DNA of 64,000 nucleotides from Steinernema hermaphroditum (Eukaryota > Nematoda > Chromadorea > Rhabditida > Steinernematidae), in NCBI GenBank assembly GCA_030435675.1, contig CM059625.1:4402001-4466000 (forward strand), read 5' to 3'. A program made the translations under genes and the position numbers. The notes beneath the pieces are model-generated. The model was given only the letters and a program-made list of their open reading frames with translations, searched no databases and was not told where the DNA came from. This document shows positions 48,789-61,600 of this stretch, one piece after another (positions within the stretch are counted from its first letter, which is position 1; each line of letters begins with the position of its first letter).

Positions 48789-49798
48789 ATGTCTCTTCCG
48801 CCAGCCCTTCTCGCACGACTTCAAAAGCGTGGAATCGTTCACAAACGTATGTTTTTTTATCACGTCATTCGATGTTATCCGCTACGTTTAGCGAAGGAAC
48901 CAGAAGAAGAGATCATCGCCGAAAATTACGACATTCCCTTACCGGGCAAGGGTGGGACCGCTGCAGTCGAACGTCACCATGCCGCTCCTGCTGTGGCAAT
49001 CACGCATCGCTCAGGCGCTCCTGGATGTCCGAACAAGTGGAATCCCTATCACTTCTGTGTAGACTTCTGCTACGATTACTGGCAGGATGGCACGCCGGAA
49101 AATCGGCTGCCGGACGACTATATGAGTCGCCGTGCTCGCATGCTTCGTTTATATCCGCTCCCCGAAGGCTGGAAGGAGGTGTACGACCCGGGATGTGCTC
49201 GCCATTACTACTGGTGTCCGAAAACTGATGATGTCTGCTGGCTGTCGCCGAGGCACCCGCGAGCCATAATTGGTGATGCAGGTCCGAATGTTTCTCGAGG
49301 TACGAATGACCTCATTTACGTAAAGTACTCACAATTTTTAGAACTCAAATCAAGAAGGGAGAACTGGAATGGCCTAACTTCAGCAGCTATCACCACTTCT
49401 CGCAAAAGAACTGTTAGTTTGTCCCAGTCAAAAACATTCAATTTACTTCCATCATTTCAGCATTCTGAATATTCAGATGAAAGTGAATCGGGATCAGACA
49501 ACGATGACAGCGATGAAGAGGAAAAGAAGGAGTTGAATGATCGCGAAAAGCTGAGTAAGTTGATTTAATCAAAAAATGAGCGAAACCCAAAATTTCAGAG
49601 CGAGCCAAACGACGAGGAATCGATCCCATGGATCCAGCGGCGTACGGGGACAATGTTCCTGTCGGTGGATGGGGTCGCGGCTTGGAAACCGATAGGACAT
49701 CCGGGAGCGCTGCGGACTCAACTGCATCCGGATCTCTGTATCAGTCCCGACCTCTTCCCACTCCTGGCGAAGTTATGCGTCGCAACGCCATCAAATAA
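48789..49798 (+). CDS. PQBP1: Polyglutamine-binding protein 1 homologue
   Basis: PQBP1 is a nuclear splicing-associated protein. Five exons (48789-48846, 48892-49299, 49342-49412, 49461-49554, 49599-49798) give 276 aa. The start LPPALLARLQKRGI is typical of the family. The WW domain (about 110-145) has W113 and the PQBP1-type YYW and CWLSP in place of the usual second Trp region. An acidic Ser/Asp/Glu stretch follows, then the conserved C-terminal YxxGxxP-like region: GIDPMDPAAY, GGWGRGL and a final RPLPTPGEV, which binds U5-15kD in the human protein. Introns 1 (45 nt) and 3 (48 nt) are multiples of three without stops, so retention would keep the frame. An in-frame upstream ATG exists at 48687 but is less family-like. 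Confidence 0.92.
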
Positions 49799-49986
49799 TG
49801 ATACATTGTGGGTTGTCGCTACACAAATTGCATTAAATAACATTCTGAGAACAGTGAAACGAAGAGAAGTGGCCAGTTGAATGTGTAGACTGCGTAAAGA
49901 GTCGTGCACAGCTGACGAATAGATTCCAGCTTCTGCGCTGATTTGCTAAATAAGTCACATTTTCCCATTGAGTTGCCATTTTGTTC

Positions 49987-51389
49987 TTACTGCTGATCAA
50001 AGAACATTCCGATGACCTGTAGAGTTGAGATCATATATAGCATATTCATAGCGAACGTCGTCCACGGCAATGTTTGCCGCACTTTAAGGAAGTTGAAGTA
50101 GACGAACATGACTACTAGAAATTGAAGGAATGTGTAGAATTTGTGTTGCAGTGATAGGTGTGGATTGTACTTCACGACGTTCTTTTCAACACGTGGAATG
50201 CCTTCTCCCGTGTCACACTTCGTTCTCCACAAGAAGAACTGATAGGTTTTCGTGCCTGGAAAATAGCCAGCCGGAAGAAATATTACTTTGATCTTGTTTA
50301 GGAATCCAGGAAAAAGCGGCTGTCCACTTTTGCGAGTCATACGACCTTTGTCCCAGCCGAGATATTTGAATTCGAAAAACTAAAGTAATGTTAGCATTTT
50401 AGGTCACGGTTCAGATGAGTTACCTGCAGCCAGAGCTGGTTGAAGCTTTTGACATTCTCCACCAGACCATATACGGGCTTTTCTTCGCGCCGCTCTGGCT
50501 CAAAGGTGCCAAAGAGCCGATCCCAAATGATCAAAGTTCCACCGTAGTTCTTGTCGATGCAGTAGGGATTTCTGCCGTGGTGAACACGGTGATGCGACGG
50601 GGTGTTGAAGATGAACTCGATGGGACCCAGATTGGGAATCAGCTCAGTGTGAATCCAGAACTGATAGATAGTGTTCAATAATTTGTGTGTAAGGAACATC
50701 GGCGGTGGAACGACGAAACTCTGGAGGCAGTCGAAAAACGTGACTCCGATCTCCTGAACGGCGCCTTGACGCAGTGCCGTCGAGAGATTGTAGTATTCAG
50801 AGCTGTGATGCATCTGATGGAAAGACCAAAAGATTCCCGCCTCTGTAGCTTCATGACGGTCATTTACCAGCTGTCAAAGACCCACCGTGGATTGCCCGAT
50901 GTGCGAGATAGTAGCCAAGATCTTCAAGGATAAAGGCGACGACCCAAGTAAACGACGAATCGATGGGCATGTCGACAAGACGGTAGTGCTCGTGTACATA
51001 CATGTAGCAGGCGAGAGAAGAGGTTTTTCCTCCAATTCTGTGCATTTTGCAGACGGCTTATAGGTACGATAACTTACTTTAGAAGCTGTTGAAACAGCCC
51101 CGCTGAAATTGAGGTGATCGTGTCATTGTAAGCGAAACCGTCTTTGTGGCCTTTCACCCAGATGACAAGAAACTCCAAAATGAGCAAGATCAGGAACCAT
51201 CCGGAAACCTAAAGATGTATTTTCCATCTGGCATATGCTTACAAAACCTCTCACCTTTGTGATGAACTGGGGCACCTCCTCAACAGTATAGTAAGTGGTC
51301 TCATTTGGAGTGACCAAATAGAACAGATATCTCAAGTTGTCCGGATGCAAATTCGCGACGAAATCCTTTGTGTTCGCGGAAAGAGCCAT
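49987..51389 (-). CDS. AGMO: Alkylglycerol monooxygenase (TMEM195 family)
   Basis: This is an ER membrane, di-iron, tetrahydrobiopterin-dependent enzyme that cleaves the ether bond of alkylglycerols. Five exons (51389-51255, 51208-51078, 51037-50886, 50842-50424, 50379-49987) give 409 aa (human 445). Membrane helices are visible at WFLILLILEFLVIW, FTWVVAFILEDLGYY and the C-terminal region. The fatty-acid-hydroxylase His boxes are HRAIHE, HQMHH with SSEYYN, and SHHRVHHG followed by NYGGTLIIWDRLFGTF. The C-terminal extension (WDKGR, FLPAGYFPG) is AGMO-specific. The C. elegans orthologue is needed for cuticle integrity. The exact N-terminus is uncertain because a further short 5' exon is possible. 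Its start is 356 bp downstream of the UPB1 stop on the same strand. Confidence 0.94.
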
Positions 51390-51745
51390 CGGAACGACAG
51401 CTTTCGGCGACGAGCTGTGAAGCAGCTTGTTTATATTTGTGTTGTGCTTGTCGACGGGCAAGCCGGCGGTGTAGTCTAGCACAACTGAACTTCAGATAGT
51501 GTCTTATAATAGGGGTGCGTTTTCATGTCACAGGCGTTACAACTGTTATTCGCATTAGTTTTTCACTACTATTTACATCATCGATTTCTGATTTCCTGTT
51601 TATGAAGCGTGAGTTGTTCAAATACTTGATTTTTATTCTAGACGGCGGCTTCCTTGTGCAACACCTATCATAGGTGAACGTGTCTATTCATCCATTTATT
51701 AAATACTACCTTATTGTGTGAACACAATAAACTGCATTAAAGATT

Positions 51746-53471
51746 TTAATGCTCTTTGATGACATTGGGACGGAACTCAGGATCGGCAACTTCAGCGAGC
51801 TTTTCGGCGTACATATCCAAACGTTGGGTCATCTAAATTTTAGTTGTTATGTATGTGCCATTCATGGCTCCCTACTCGGAATCCCCAATGGTCCTTTGTT
51901 TGACGACAAAGATTGAGATCGACTTCAGCGACAAGAATTCCCTCCTGGGTGCGGGAGAGACTGGGAGTGCGACTACCATCCGGAGCGGCGACATAGCTGC
52001 TTCCATAGAAGTGGCCGAAATCTTTGTGTGCTGGCAGTCCGTTGCCGGAAGTGAACTCGTTCGCGAACACCTCCGTACCTACGCGATTGATGGCGACTGT
52101 GAATACGTGGTTCGCGATGGCTGCGTTGCGGGCTTCAATTCCCCAGAGAGCCTCACTGAATCGCATATATCAGCTTACGTGCCTCAGTTTCATTTTACCT
52201 CAAGCCATTAACTGTCGCAGAAGGGTTGAAGATTATCTCGGCCGAGTTAAGAGCGTACATCATCCAGTTCTGAGGGTGATGGCGACCGTAGCAAATGTTA
52301 ACACCAACTTTTCCAAAAACCGTTTCGAACACTGGGTGGCCAAGCGTCGATTCCATATAGTAAGTAGACTATCAAGCATGTATGATTGGCTGTCTTTCAT
52401 CTGCTGACTCACTTCATTGAAGTCGCCTACCCTCGGGATATGGTTCTTTCGCGATTTGCCGATCACGTTGCCAGTGTGCGAGATGACGACGGCGGTGTTC
52501 CAGATGACGTCGTCTTTCGACTCGTCGCGTTCGAGGATTGGTGAAATGATCACGATACCGTACTTTCTGGCCAGTTGCGATAAAAACTTTGTCGTTGGGC
52601 CGTGCTCTGCAGACTCTGCAAACTCGGTCCAAGGCAGACGTTCGCGAGTGCAGAAAGCGAAGGGCATTGCTAAACATTTTCATTTTACAACGAGGGACCG
52701 TCGTCTGTCTATGTTTTTTTTTTCGTTTCAACTTTGATCGGCGGCGGCTCTACGGTCGAACACAAACTTCGTCTTTCGATTTTGTGCATTCGACAAATTG
52801 CGGAATTTCTAGCGTGTCACAAAAAGACTACTGTAATAGGTCACATTTTCAGCAAATAGTACAGTTACTCTACTTCCGATATCGCTATAAAGACGAAAGC
52901 CAAAAGGACTAATATTCTGGCAATTGACATTCATACCGAAACTAGCGGAATTTGCGCTGGGTTTAAGTTTGGATAGAATTCGATTCTTTTCTAACAGATT
53001 TCGCCTAATTCTTCATCAACATGCCGTTAGGTCTATATGTTCGAATCCTTACTCCAAGCCTCCTGGAGACCGATGATGTTAGCTCCTCCATGAGCGGCAA
53101 TCTCGATCATCTGCCCGACGCGACGGTGAATGGCCTCTCGCTGCTGGGCAATCGGAGCGGTCGTCGGCTCCACGATGGCATTCTGGATGGCCGCGATGCG
53201 CACCTTTCGCGGAGCACGCAGTTGCTCCTTCGCCGCTTCGATCATATATCCAACAAGTTGGACGTTGTTATCGGCGGCGAACTTCGACAGGTCAGCACAG
53301 AACTCGAGCGGTCTGAGGGAGCAAACACTGAAGGGAAAGGGAAAAACAAGCAGCTTACTTGAGGATGCGTCCATACAAAATTCGATACACCTCTTCAAGC
53401 TCCTTTCCTTTCAGATTGGCATTGAGGATCTCCTCGACTCCTCCACTCTGCTCAGCAACCGAAGCGGACAT
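51746..53471 (-). CDS. UPB1: Beta-ureidopropionase (N-carbamoyl-beta-alanine amidohydrolase)
   Basis: It catalyses the last step of pyrimidine degradation, releasing beta-alanine (or beta-aminoisobutyrate), CO2 and ammonia. Six exons (53471-53359, 53312-53053, 52669-52413, 52368-52199, 52155-51876, 51832-51746) give 388 aa (human 384). The nitrilase-fold catalytic elements are visible: Glu in WTEFAES (about 143), Lys in RKNHIPR (about 199) and the nucleophile Cys236 in NICYGRHHP. The stretches [23 protein letters not shown] and [10 protein letters not shown] are also typical. The N-terminal extension with LYGRIL matches animal enzymes. ATG 53471 lies 7 nt after TTTTCAG. It sits upstream of AGMO on the same strand, so an SL operon is possible but unproven. 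Confidence 0.96.
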
Positions 53472-55524
53472 GACTTCACTGAAAAGCTCCTTGATGTTCG
53501 CTCGCTTTAACTACTGTCGCGTCGTTCGCGAGAGTCAAAAGCACGTGGATCAGAGGCCGCCCGCGATCAGGCCACCGGCATTTTCGCTCGATCTCGCGTC
53601 GGGTCTCGAGCTCAGGATGCAGGGGTCAGAGAGAGATATAACGTTTTTACACTATCAAGGTTTGTTGCATAGAACCAAGGTGAACAGCTGCGGCCGCTGA
53701 CCACTTCCTCCATATTCCGTTTGAATGCAAAAGGAGATGAATTTATCAATCATGGGTTTTCCCCTTATCACAGCTCATAATACATGAACTGAGTAGAGAG
53801 AAGATGTTGTGATGATTGGTCGGAGTTTGTTTGAAGGAATTAACGAGCGACGGTGCTGTAAAGTGCGAAAACAAGTGAGGGGCCGGAGATGCCGTCAGAG
53901 TACTATACCCCTGTTTCAGACTGTGAAATTCATGATAGCAATGCGCTAAAACGATGCGCGGATTGAATGGTTGTGGTGCAAAGATAATAATGCCTTAATA
54001 ACATAAAGTTTATGACTGTAGTACATGGGGCAAATTGTGTCAACACTTATCGCACTTGACGGTGCAGTGATAACACAGGTGACACAGAGAATACATATGT
54101 GAAGAACAAGTTGCACCCGCGCGCCAGATGAGAAGATAATATAAGTAACTTTCCGGCGTTGCCTTTCTGATCTCGATGACCTCTGTAATCGCACACGTTG
54201 TTTACGTGATCAGATCACCGTTCCAATCGAAATGGTGAGCGGTTTGCACGTTCAATCGCGCAATCACTCTCCTACAAACCACAAAATGCAAGTTTTTTAA
54301 TTAGTCAGGTGATGGTAAATGTCACATCGATTTAAGAGCAAAAAGTAAATGAGCACTACGCCCTGTAACAACTCACCGCAAAGAAGATTTCTTGGAGAAA
54401 AGGGCTATAACGTTTACATAGACACTAGAAACAATTTGTCCTTGATTTGCCCAGAAGAGCTTGTCTTCTACATCGTATGGAGAACTATCAGCAATTGTGT
54501 TCGCTTAGTGCATCGCGGTATCTCATCATAGTTGTGGAGATCGACTTTCTGAAGCCTAGACCCACCGGAAACTTTTCGATCTTTCGTTCGGCATATAATA
54601 GCTTCAGCAGACGTCAAAACGCATTTCAATTTTTTGCTATTCGTCAGCTGTTCCACGAAAGCATACTGAACACCGTCGAGATCAAAAGTTCTCTATCGTC
54701 TTGCATACGGTCGGAGAAAAAGCACGAGGCTAATGAACAGCGAAATCAGTGCCGAATCTCTACTATCTAGATGCACAGATTGAATGCTGTCTCTTGACTA
54801 ACCAAGGAATAGAATACTGCAAAGTGAAGCTGTTTCATGTATATAATAACAACAACATCAATGAGGTCATATGCCTACAAACTTGTATGTCACTGATAAG
54901 AAATTAATAGTGTATGGGGATCAACAATTATGAAGACGCTGAACAGAGAAGATCTCGTATGACTCGTTTTCCGAAGAGTCGAACGCAGACCAATGTATGG
55001 ATCGTCGTCGTATGAAGGGATGCTATTTAGAACGAGCTATTTCAGGATGAGAATGCTAAATATTCCTCAAGAGCAGTCTGAAAATACTCGATATAAAACA
55101 TAACTAGAAATAGGATGATGATTCATGGCACAACTTACAGTATCAGAGACGTTCTGTCTGATTGCATGTTGACAGTCTGTTCAACAGCAATATGATACAT
55201 GTCGTGAAGTATTTCGCGAGGCATTTCCAAACGCATCACAACCCTATGCAAGATTCGAAAACTGCCGCTATAATGGCATCCCTCTCACGATTTGAACATG
55301 GCGCGATTTTACGGCTTTTTCAGTATTTCACCTTTCGCAGGTTTGTAATGTTTATTCCGACTTTCTTTCTTTTGAAATTGTACCTCACCAACGCTCGTGT
55401 TAGTACAACAATATTCTCGTGGTATTGTCGTCTTGGACGGAATTCCCACCAGTCTTCAATTTCAATCTACCCCTCTTTGCACAGTGCAGTCAAAGGTCAG
55501 TCGATGTCGATAGTTTCTGCCGAA
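53472..55524. other. Intergenic, 2.1 kb
   Basis: A minus-strand segment 54468-54656 (62 codons, preceded by a CAG acceptor near 54669) is coding-like but overlaps an equally long plus-strand frame (54447-54770). A 140-codon plus frame (55162-55584) runs into the IFT140 promoter and ends before its start. It has a hydrophobic part but no other support. No gene was called. Confidence 0.35.
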
Positions 55525-55538
55525 GTCGCCATGACAAC
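55525..55538 (+). promoter_or_regulatory. X-box (RFX/DAF-19 site) of IFT140
   Basis: GTCGCCATGACAAC matches the X-box half-sites GTNRCC and RGYAAC around AT, differing from the ideal palindrome GTTGCCATGGCAAC at two bases. It ends 71 bp before the IFT140 ATG, inside the 60-150 bp range typical of nematode ciliary genes. RFX factors (DAF-19) switch on intraflagellar-transport genes through this site. Confidence 0.75.
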
Positions 55539-55609
55539 GCCAGCAGGCCCACACGGCGCGCGGGTCGCCTGCACACATAAATAGCCACCCGGCGCAGCCG
55601 AAAGACCCA

Positions 55610-58600
55610 ATGGCCGTTTTGGTGGAAGATCGCGTCGGAGAGGCTCTGCCAACTGTTGATCCTCGGGAGAACACAATCCTCCAATGGCATGAACAACGCG
55701 ATCTGCTGGCGGTCGCCTCCTATTGCGACGCAAGCGGAGGAGAGGTGAATTTCTTCACGAAAAAGGTTCGTTTTCGTCCAGTTGCCTTGTACGCAGACAA
55801 CTGACCCTCGACTTCATCAGCGTGCCAACGAATTTGTTTTACATTGGGCTCGTCAGAGTACGGAAGTATTGGTAGGCAGCACGGCACAGAGCACACTGCG
55901 ATGATGAGCCTGAGAATTCGTTTAAATTCGTTTCCTTTTAAAATATCCTGTCCAGCATGTATTAGTTCGATTATTGATTTGGTTAGTTAATAATTCAGCT
56001 TTCTTTAGGGTGGAAAGTCAAAGGTTACATACAGCAGTGGACGAAATGCGCGCATTACGTCACTATCGTGGAATCCGGTGCATCCGATTGTCGCTGTTGG
56101 GTGGACAAACGGAGTTGCCTCGGTATTTGACGCTCAACTGAATGCAGGTGAGTCACAGAGAAATCGAAAATTCGCAAAAATTTCTCTTGGCAATAACAAT
56201 GGAAGACCTGAGATGATATGAAAATGCATTCGCTGGTTTTTGGCTGCATTTGAAAGTGCATGATATAGGTCATTTCCTCTCAATTTAATACTATGATCGG
56301 AATCACCTATACTATAATATCTAAGAAAACCACATGAATCACGAAGCGGATTAACCGCTTTAGAGAACTGGTTACCTTTCAGGCCGCGAGGCAATTTAAA
56401 TGCAGCTGCAGTCATATGGGCGGACTTTCCACTCATCACGGTCCAACCCTCTGAAGGGTGTGACTAAACGTTACTTTTAGAAACCGTAATAAGAAGCGAA
56501 GAATCGGATGAGCCGATTGTTTCCTGCCTATGGAACACGGAAGGAACTGTCCTGTTTGTGGCCCATCGAGTGGGAGAGATATCTCTTTTCCAAATGGATG
56601 AGAAAGGAGAGAAGATAGGCCCACCAAAACACGACTTCTCTGTCGGAGACGAGATAGCTTGCTGTTGTCATAAAGTGACCGTGCGGTACGCATGTGCTTA
56701 TCGAAAATACCGAACATAACGTCTATTTTAGAAAAATCAAAACAAAGCCGGCTACTGTTCATGACGAAGTAGATGGCGAAGCCGACGAAGAAGATAAGAA
56801 CCTGTTCGCGGAAGTTGTTAGGGCGAAGGAAAGAACGGTAAGTGTGTTGAGAGAAGTACTGACTACGGTATGCACTAGAGTCTGATCATTCCGACATCGA
56901 AAGAAACAGACGAAATCACGACGATAGAATGTTCGTTTATAGCAGCGACAAAGAAAGGCAATATCCTCATTATCACTCCCGAAGGCTTGTGGAACAAAGT
57001 TTACCAGGTATCGTCCTTCGAATAACGAAATATAACATGTCCTTGCTTTTTGAAGATCGAGAACGTTGCAAAACAAGTGCTGTTCAGTACGGAGAAGAAC
57101 TTGATCCTTGTCCTTACCGCCGACATGATGTTCTATCAGCTATCGTGCCCTGGTGATGACGTCAAGTCGACCGAGAAATTAAGAGTATGAAAAGAGCGTA
57201 TGCGCTCGTGAGTCATCGACGATTAAGGTTAAACTTAGTGGAAAAGGAGTCTACTTTGAAGCGGTTGACGTCGGCGATGGCCTTATCGCGATGAGCTATG
57301 GTGAAAAGGAGATTCGCCTCTGGGACTTGGTCAACGAAGACAACGCCATTGTCAAACTGCTGCCTGAGAAGGGCTTCGACCAAGGCGATTTTATCACGAC
57401 GCTATCCTATTCTCCGCGTAAAGACTGCATTACTGGGGCCACCCAATCGTCGAAGTTAGCCACCTGGAAGCGCCGCATTGCCGCAAACGACGATACTATC
57501 GACCGTCAGTGGAGACTTCAAGCCGCCATCGCCACCGAGCTACCGGTTATTTAGCGTGCGGCCAGCTGAACGACGGTTTTATTTTTAGATCATGACTATT
57601 TGCTGGTCTAGAGTGACCAACGCCTTGGCTGTGAACTTCGGGCATTCGGTGACGCTGTTCAGTGAACAAAGTGTCCTCACCCATTGTAATCTTCCGGTAT
57701 GAGTCCGGTCAGCTTGTCTCGTAATTTTCCCTATCTCTTAGTACTCTCTGATGCAGACCGGGCAGCAATCCTTAACGTTCGTCAATCTACAAGCTGATCC
57801 ACCGGAGTCGCAAGAGATCCGACTCTCCATATTCCCGATTGGTCTCTACATTGCGCCCAAGAACTTTCTTTTGTGGAACGCCGACGAGGTAGCACTTATC
57901 AAGCAGTCGACAGGGGATATGCAGCTGGAAAAGACAATTACTTTTCTTATTGCATATGCCGTCTGTGGCTGCAGCAGCTGAAAGAGACCTTAATCACTTT
58001 TTTTACTTCTTGAGAAATTCTTTATTACTTTCAAATAGCACTTGCACTTAATGGAAACCAGGAACTCAGAAAAAGTACTGTCCCACATAAATGCCGTCTC
58101 ACCTTAGGGATAACTACTGCTCATCTTTAGGCGTTGCTATTTAGCCTAAGAAGAGTCCTTCATTCTTAAATTGAATCAATAGGCTACAATACACCGCCAA
58201 TACAACTGAAACACACTTGTAGGTATTTGTGTATGAAATCAACGACTCAACAAGCCCGGTGTCATTCAACTTTATCTTCTCCTTCAAATGCTCACCAAAG
58301 GACGCCGCAATCGGACTTCAAAATATTTACACACTTGAAAACGACAAGATTAATGTTCGCACTTTTCAGGTTGATCGCTTGAGTATTGAAAGGCATCAAT
58401 TGTTTGCGATTTAGGGAACCGTCAAAAATGTCATAAACTTCCCGGAGATGGAGGGAGACCCGGTGATGATGGACATCAATGATAGGTGGATGTGTGCCGG
58501 AACGACAAATGGATTCATTCGGATTTTCGACATATCTCGAAAGTGAGGCTGAAAACAGGGTTACACAAGAAAAGCTGCTTTTTTTCAGGGATATAACGCA

Positions 58601-61600
58601 GCCATTCAACTCTAAATATGTCGTTGAGAGTGTGCCGTCGTTTGATCGGTTTGCACTGATCAAGATCAATCGACTGGGTAACCGCGTGAGCTGCACTGTT
58701 TATAATGTGAGCGAGGATAACGTGTTCAATCGTAACAGTGTTTAAGACCAATGGCGAACTGGACGATCGGCTGTTTGTCTGGGACGGTGAAACGGATACT
58801 CTGGGCTATTTTTCCGTGGCCACTGGAGCCACCGACGTTCAGATATATGAGGCAGAGGCTGAAATGAGCACGACCAATGACAGAAGACCGAAGACTGCTG
58901 CCGCTCGGTTAGGGATGACATTGTTAAACTGAGCTTTTTTGTGTTTAGAAAGATCGAGAAGGACAAGAGTCGGTTCCGTATGCCAGAGCACAATCCCGGA
59001 CGGCATGCTTGGGATCAGAGAGACCCGCGATTTCTTGTCTGTGAAGTGAATCATACGAATGCGGAAATCGTATGACCTCTGTTTTGGGGCGTAGAATTGG
59101 ATTCACCTTTTAGGGACCGAACTATATGATGACTATGTTTGTCACATCAGAACACGGTATTCAGATTCAAGACCGCATATCGAAGCCTTTAAAAGTTGAT
59201 TCGTTGCTAACGGTAGCAGTCCCCTTCATGTACTTTTTGAAAAAGGTAACACAGCACACATGTGCAAGCTCTCCACATCCGCTTTATAGAGCGATAGCGA
59301 CGAAGAAGACGATGTGGACATCGAAATCAGCTTGTCCCTTCTCCTCCTCAGACGCACTCTCAGGGAGTTCGTCAGCATTGATGGATCTGATGCGGCTACG
59401 ACGGAAGCCATGCTGAACTTCAGCTTCTATCTGACAATTGGACAAATGGACAACGCCTTTAAGGCGATAAAATTCATCAAAAGGTGAGTGTTCATCGCTC
59501 TGGTTGAAAGATTTCCATTAATTGCAGTGAAAGCGTATGGGAGCACATGGCTCACATGTGCGTTAAAACGAGGCGTTTGGATGTCGCTGCCGTTTGTCTT
59601 GGCAATATGGGTCATGCGAGAGGAGCGCGCGCCCTTAGAAAGGCAATCAGGTCGGGAGCATCGGTTGAGGAGCAGGTTGCCGTGTTGGCTTTACAGCTGG
59701 GACTCGTGGTAGTTTTTGTAGAGCAAATATGTGATAGCGAGTCCCCGATTTAGGAAGAGGCTGAACTTCTCTATGCGACAATCGGGCGTTATGATTTGCT
59801 CAACCGATTATATCAAGCGCAAAACAAGTGGCGAGATGCCTTCGAAGTGGCGGAGAAAGTTGATCGGATTCATCTGAGAAACACTTGCTATGGATATGCG
59901 AAGTATTTGGAGGGAATCGGAAATATGGACGAGGCGATTAAATAGTAAGTGTGTAGCTTGTGCTAGGATCTAGAGGTTATGGTGGTTCGAATAATATTGG
60001 ATCAGGGTTGTGTGCAGTCTCGATTCTGGGCGAGAGTGGCATTGGTCCCATCACGAAAATGCTGACCGTTTACCACGAGAACACTGTGTAGACGATCCTC
60101 CTAGTTGCCACCGTTCCTAGTCATCACTACCAGTGATGTTAATTGTCCCGAGACCCAAACCCTACTCCATTTCGACTTCGAGTCCAAGGAGGGTATACTC
60201 TGACTTGGGGTAACAGGAGTAAGAGCAACCCGTGCGGTCAGCGTGCGCGTAGTCCATCGTCGCGTATGAATAATCAAAGAATACAAATTTGATACTCGAT
60301 TCTCGCATAGCCCTGCTTCATCCTCCAGGTTTTAGAATACCCATTGTTTTCAGTTACGAACGCTCACAAACCCACCAATTTGAAATACCACGCATGCTAT
60401 TCGAAGACTCTCAGTTTCTTGAGGAGTACCTAAAACGTCACCGTGACCCTCATCTCCAAAAATGGTGGGCTCAGTTTTTGGAGAGCACTGGAGAATATGA
60501 AGGGGCGATCAATTACTACAACGCCGCAAGCGACTATCTGTCGGTTGTCCGTATTCTATGCTACGATAAGCAGGTGGAAGCGGTAAGTGACTGAAAGGAA
60601 ATCGTACAGAACAGCGGCATCTTTAGGCGGCGGAAGTGGCAGTCGAAAAGAACGACCGCGCAGCTTGCTACCACTTAGCTCGATACTTCGAAGCCCACAA
60701 TCAGATGGCCAGGGCTGTTGAGTTCTTCACAAAAGCGCAAGCGTTCAGCAGTGCCATTCGGCTAGCTAAGATAAGTGATGCAACTTTAAAATCTGGTTCC
60801 TTCATTTCATTGAAAGATAGGAAATCAAATGTGGAGGGCTTGCTGTATTGCGTTATGCCCAAATTCTTTCTCCGCTTAGCTATTCTCTTATAATATAATC
60901 TCTGTTTTACGAGCACGACATGGCCGATCAGCTTGCGAACCTATCGCTCCTAGCAGGAGGCAGTGACTTGGTGGAGGCGGCTAAGTACTACGAAGAAATG
61001 CCGGGATATGCTGACAAAGCCGTCATGCTTTATCACAAGGTTCCTTTGCACACCTAACGACTGCTTATATGCTCATCCTTTAGGCCGGAATGATTGGAAG
61101 AGCGCTGGACCTCGCGTTCAAAACAGACCAATTCAGCGCACTCGATTTAATAGCCAAAGAATTGGACGAGAATTCAGATCCGCGAGTGCTGGAGAGAGCA
61201 GCAGAGTTCTTTGCAAACAACCAGCAATACAAGAAATCGGCGCAGCTACTTGCCTACGCGAAAAATGTATGTTCTGTTTCTCGTTTCACCCCCATGCAAC
61301 AGGCATATTTAGTACGCAGAAGCCATAGAACTGTGCAGACGAACGAATGTGCCACTTACGGAAGACTTTGCTGAAACCATATCGCCAACAAAAGGCTAGA
61401 ATAAATGCATCAGTTATGTTAGAAAGGTGATATTTTTCAGAAGCTGTCCCAAGCTCCAGCGAAAGAAATAACCTATTGGAGAAAATAGCCGAGTGCTGCT
61501 TGCAGCAGTCGAACTATCATTACGCTGCGAAGAAGTTTGCTCAAGCAGGGAACAAAATACAGGTCCGTGACAGTCCCATTAGCGTTAGCAATTCCAATGT

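Noticed and set aside
57751..57981. IFT140 exon 10 reading through to a stop at 57981
   Set aside because: The frame continues past a GTAGCA donor, but splicing at 57888 to 58223 restores the conserved propeller sequence (VFVYEI), so the extension is intronic.
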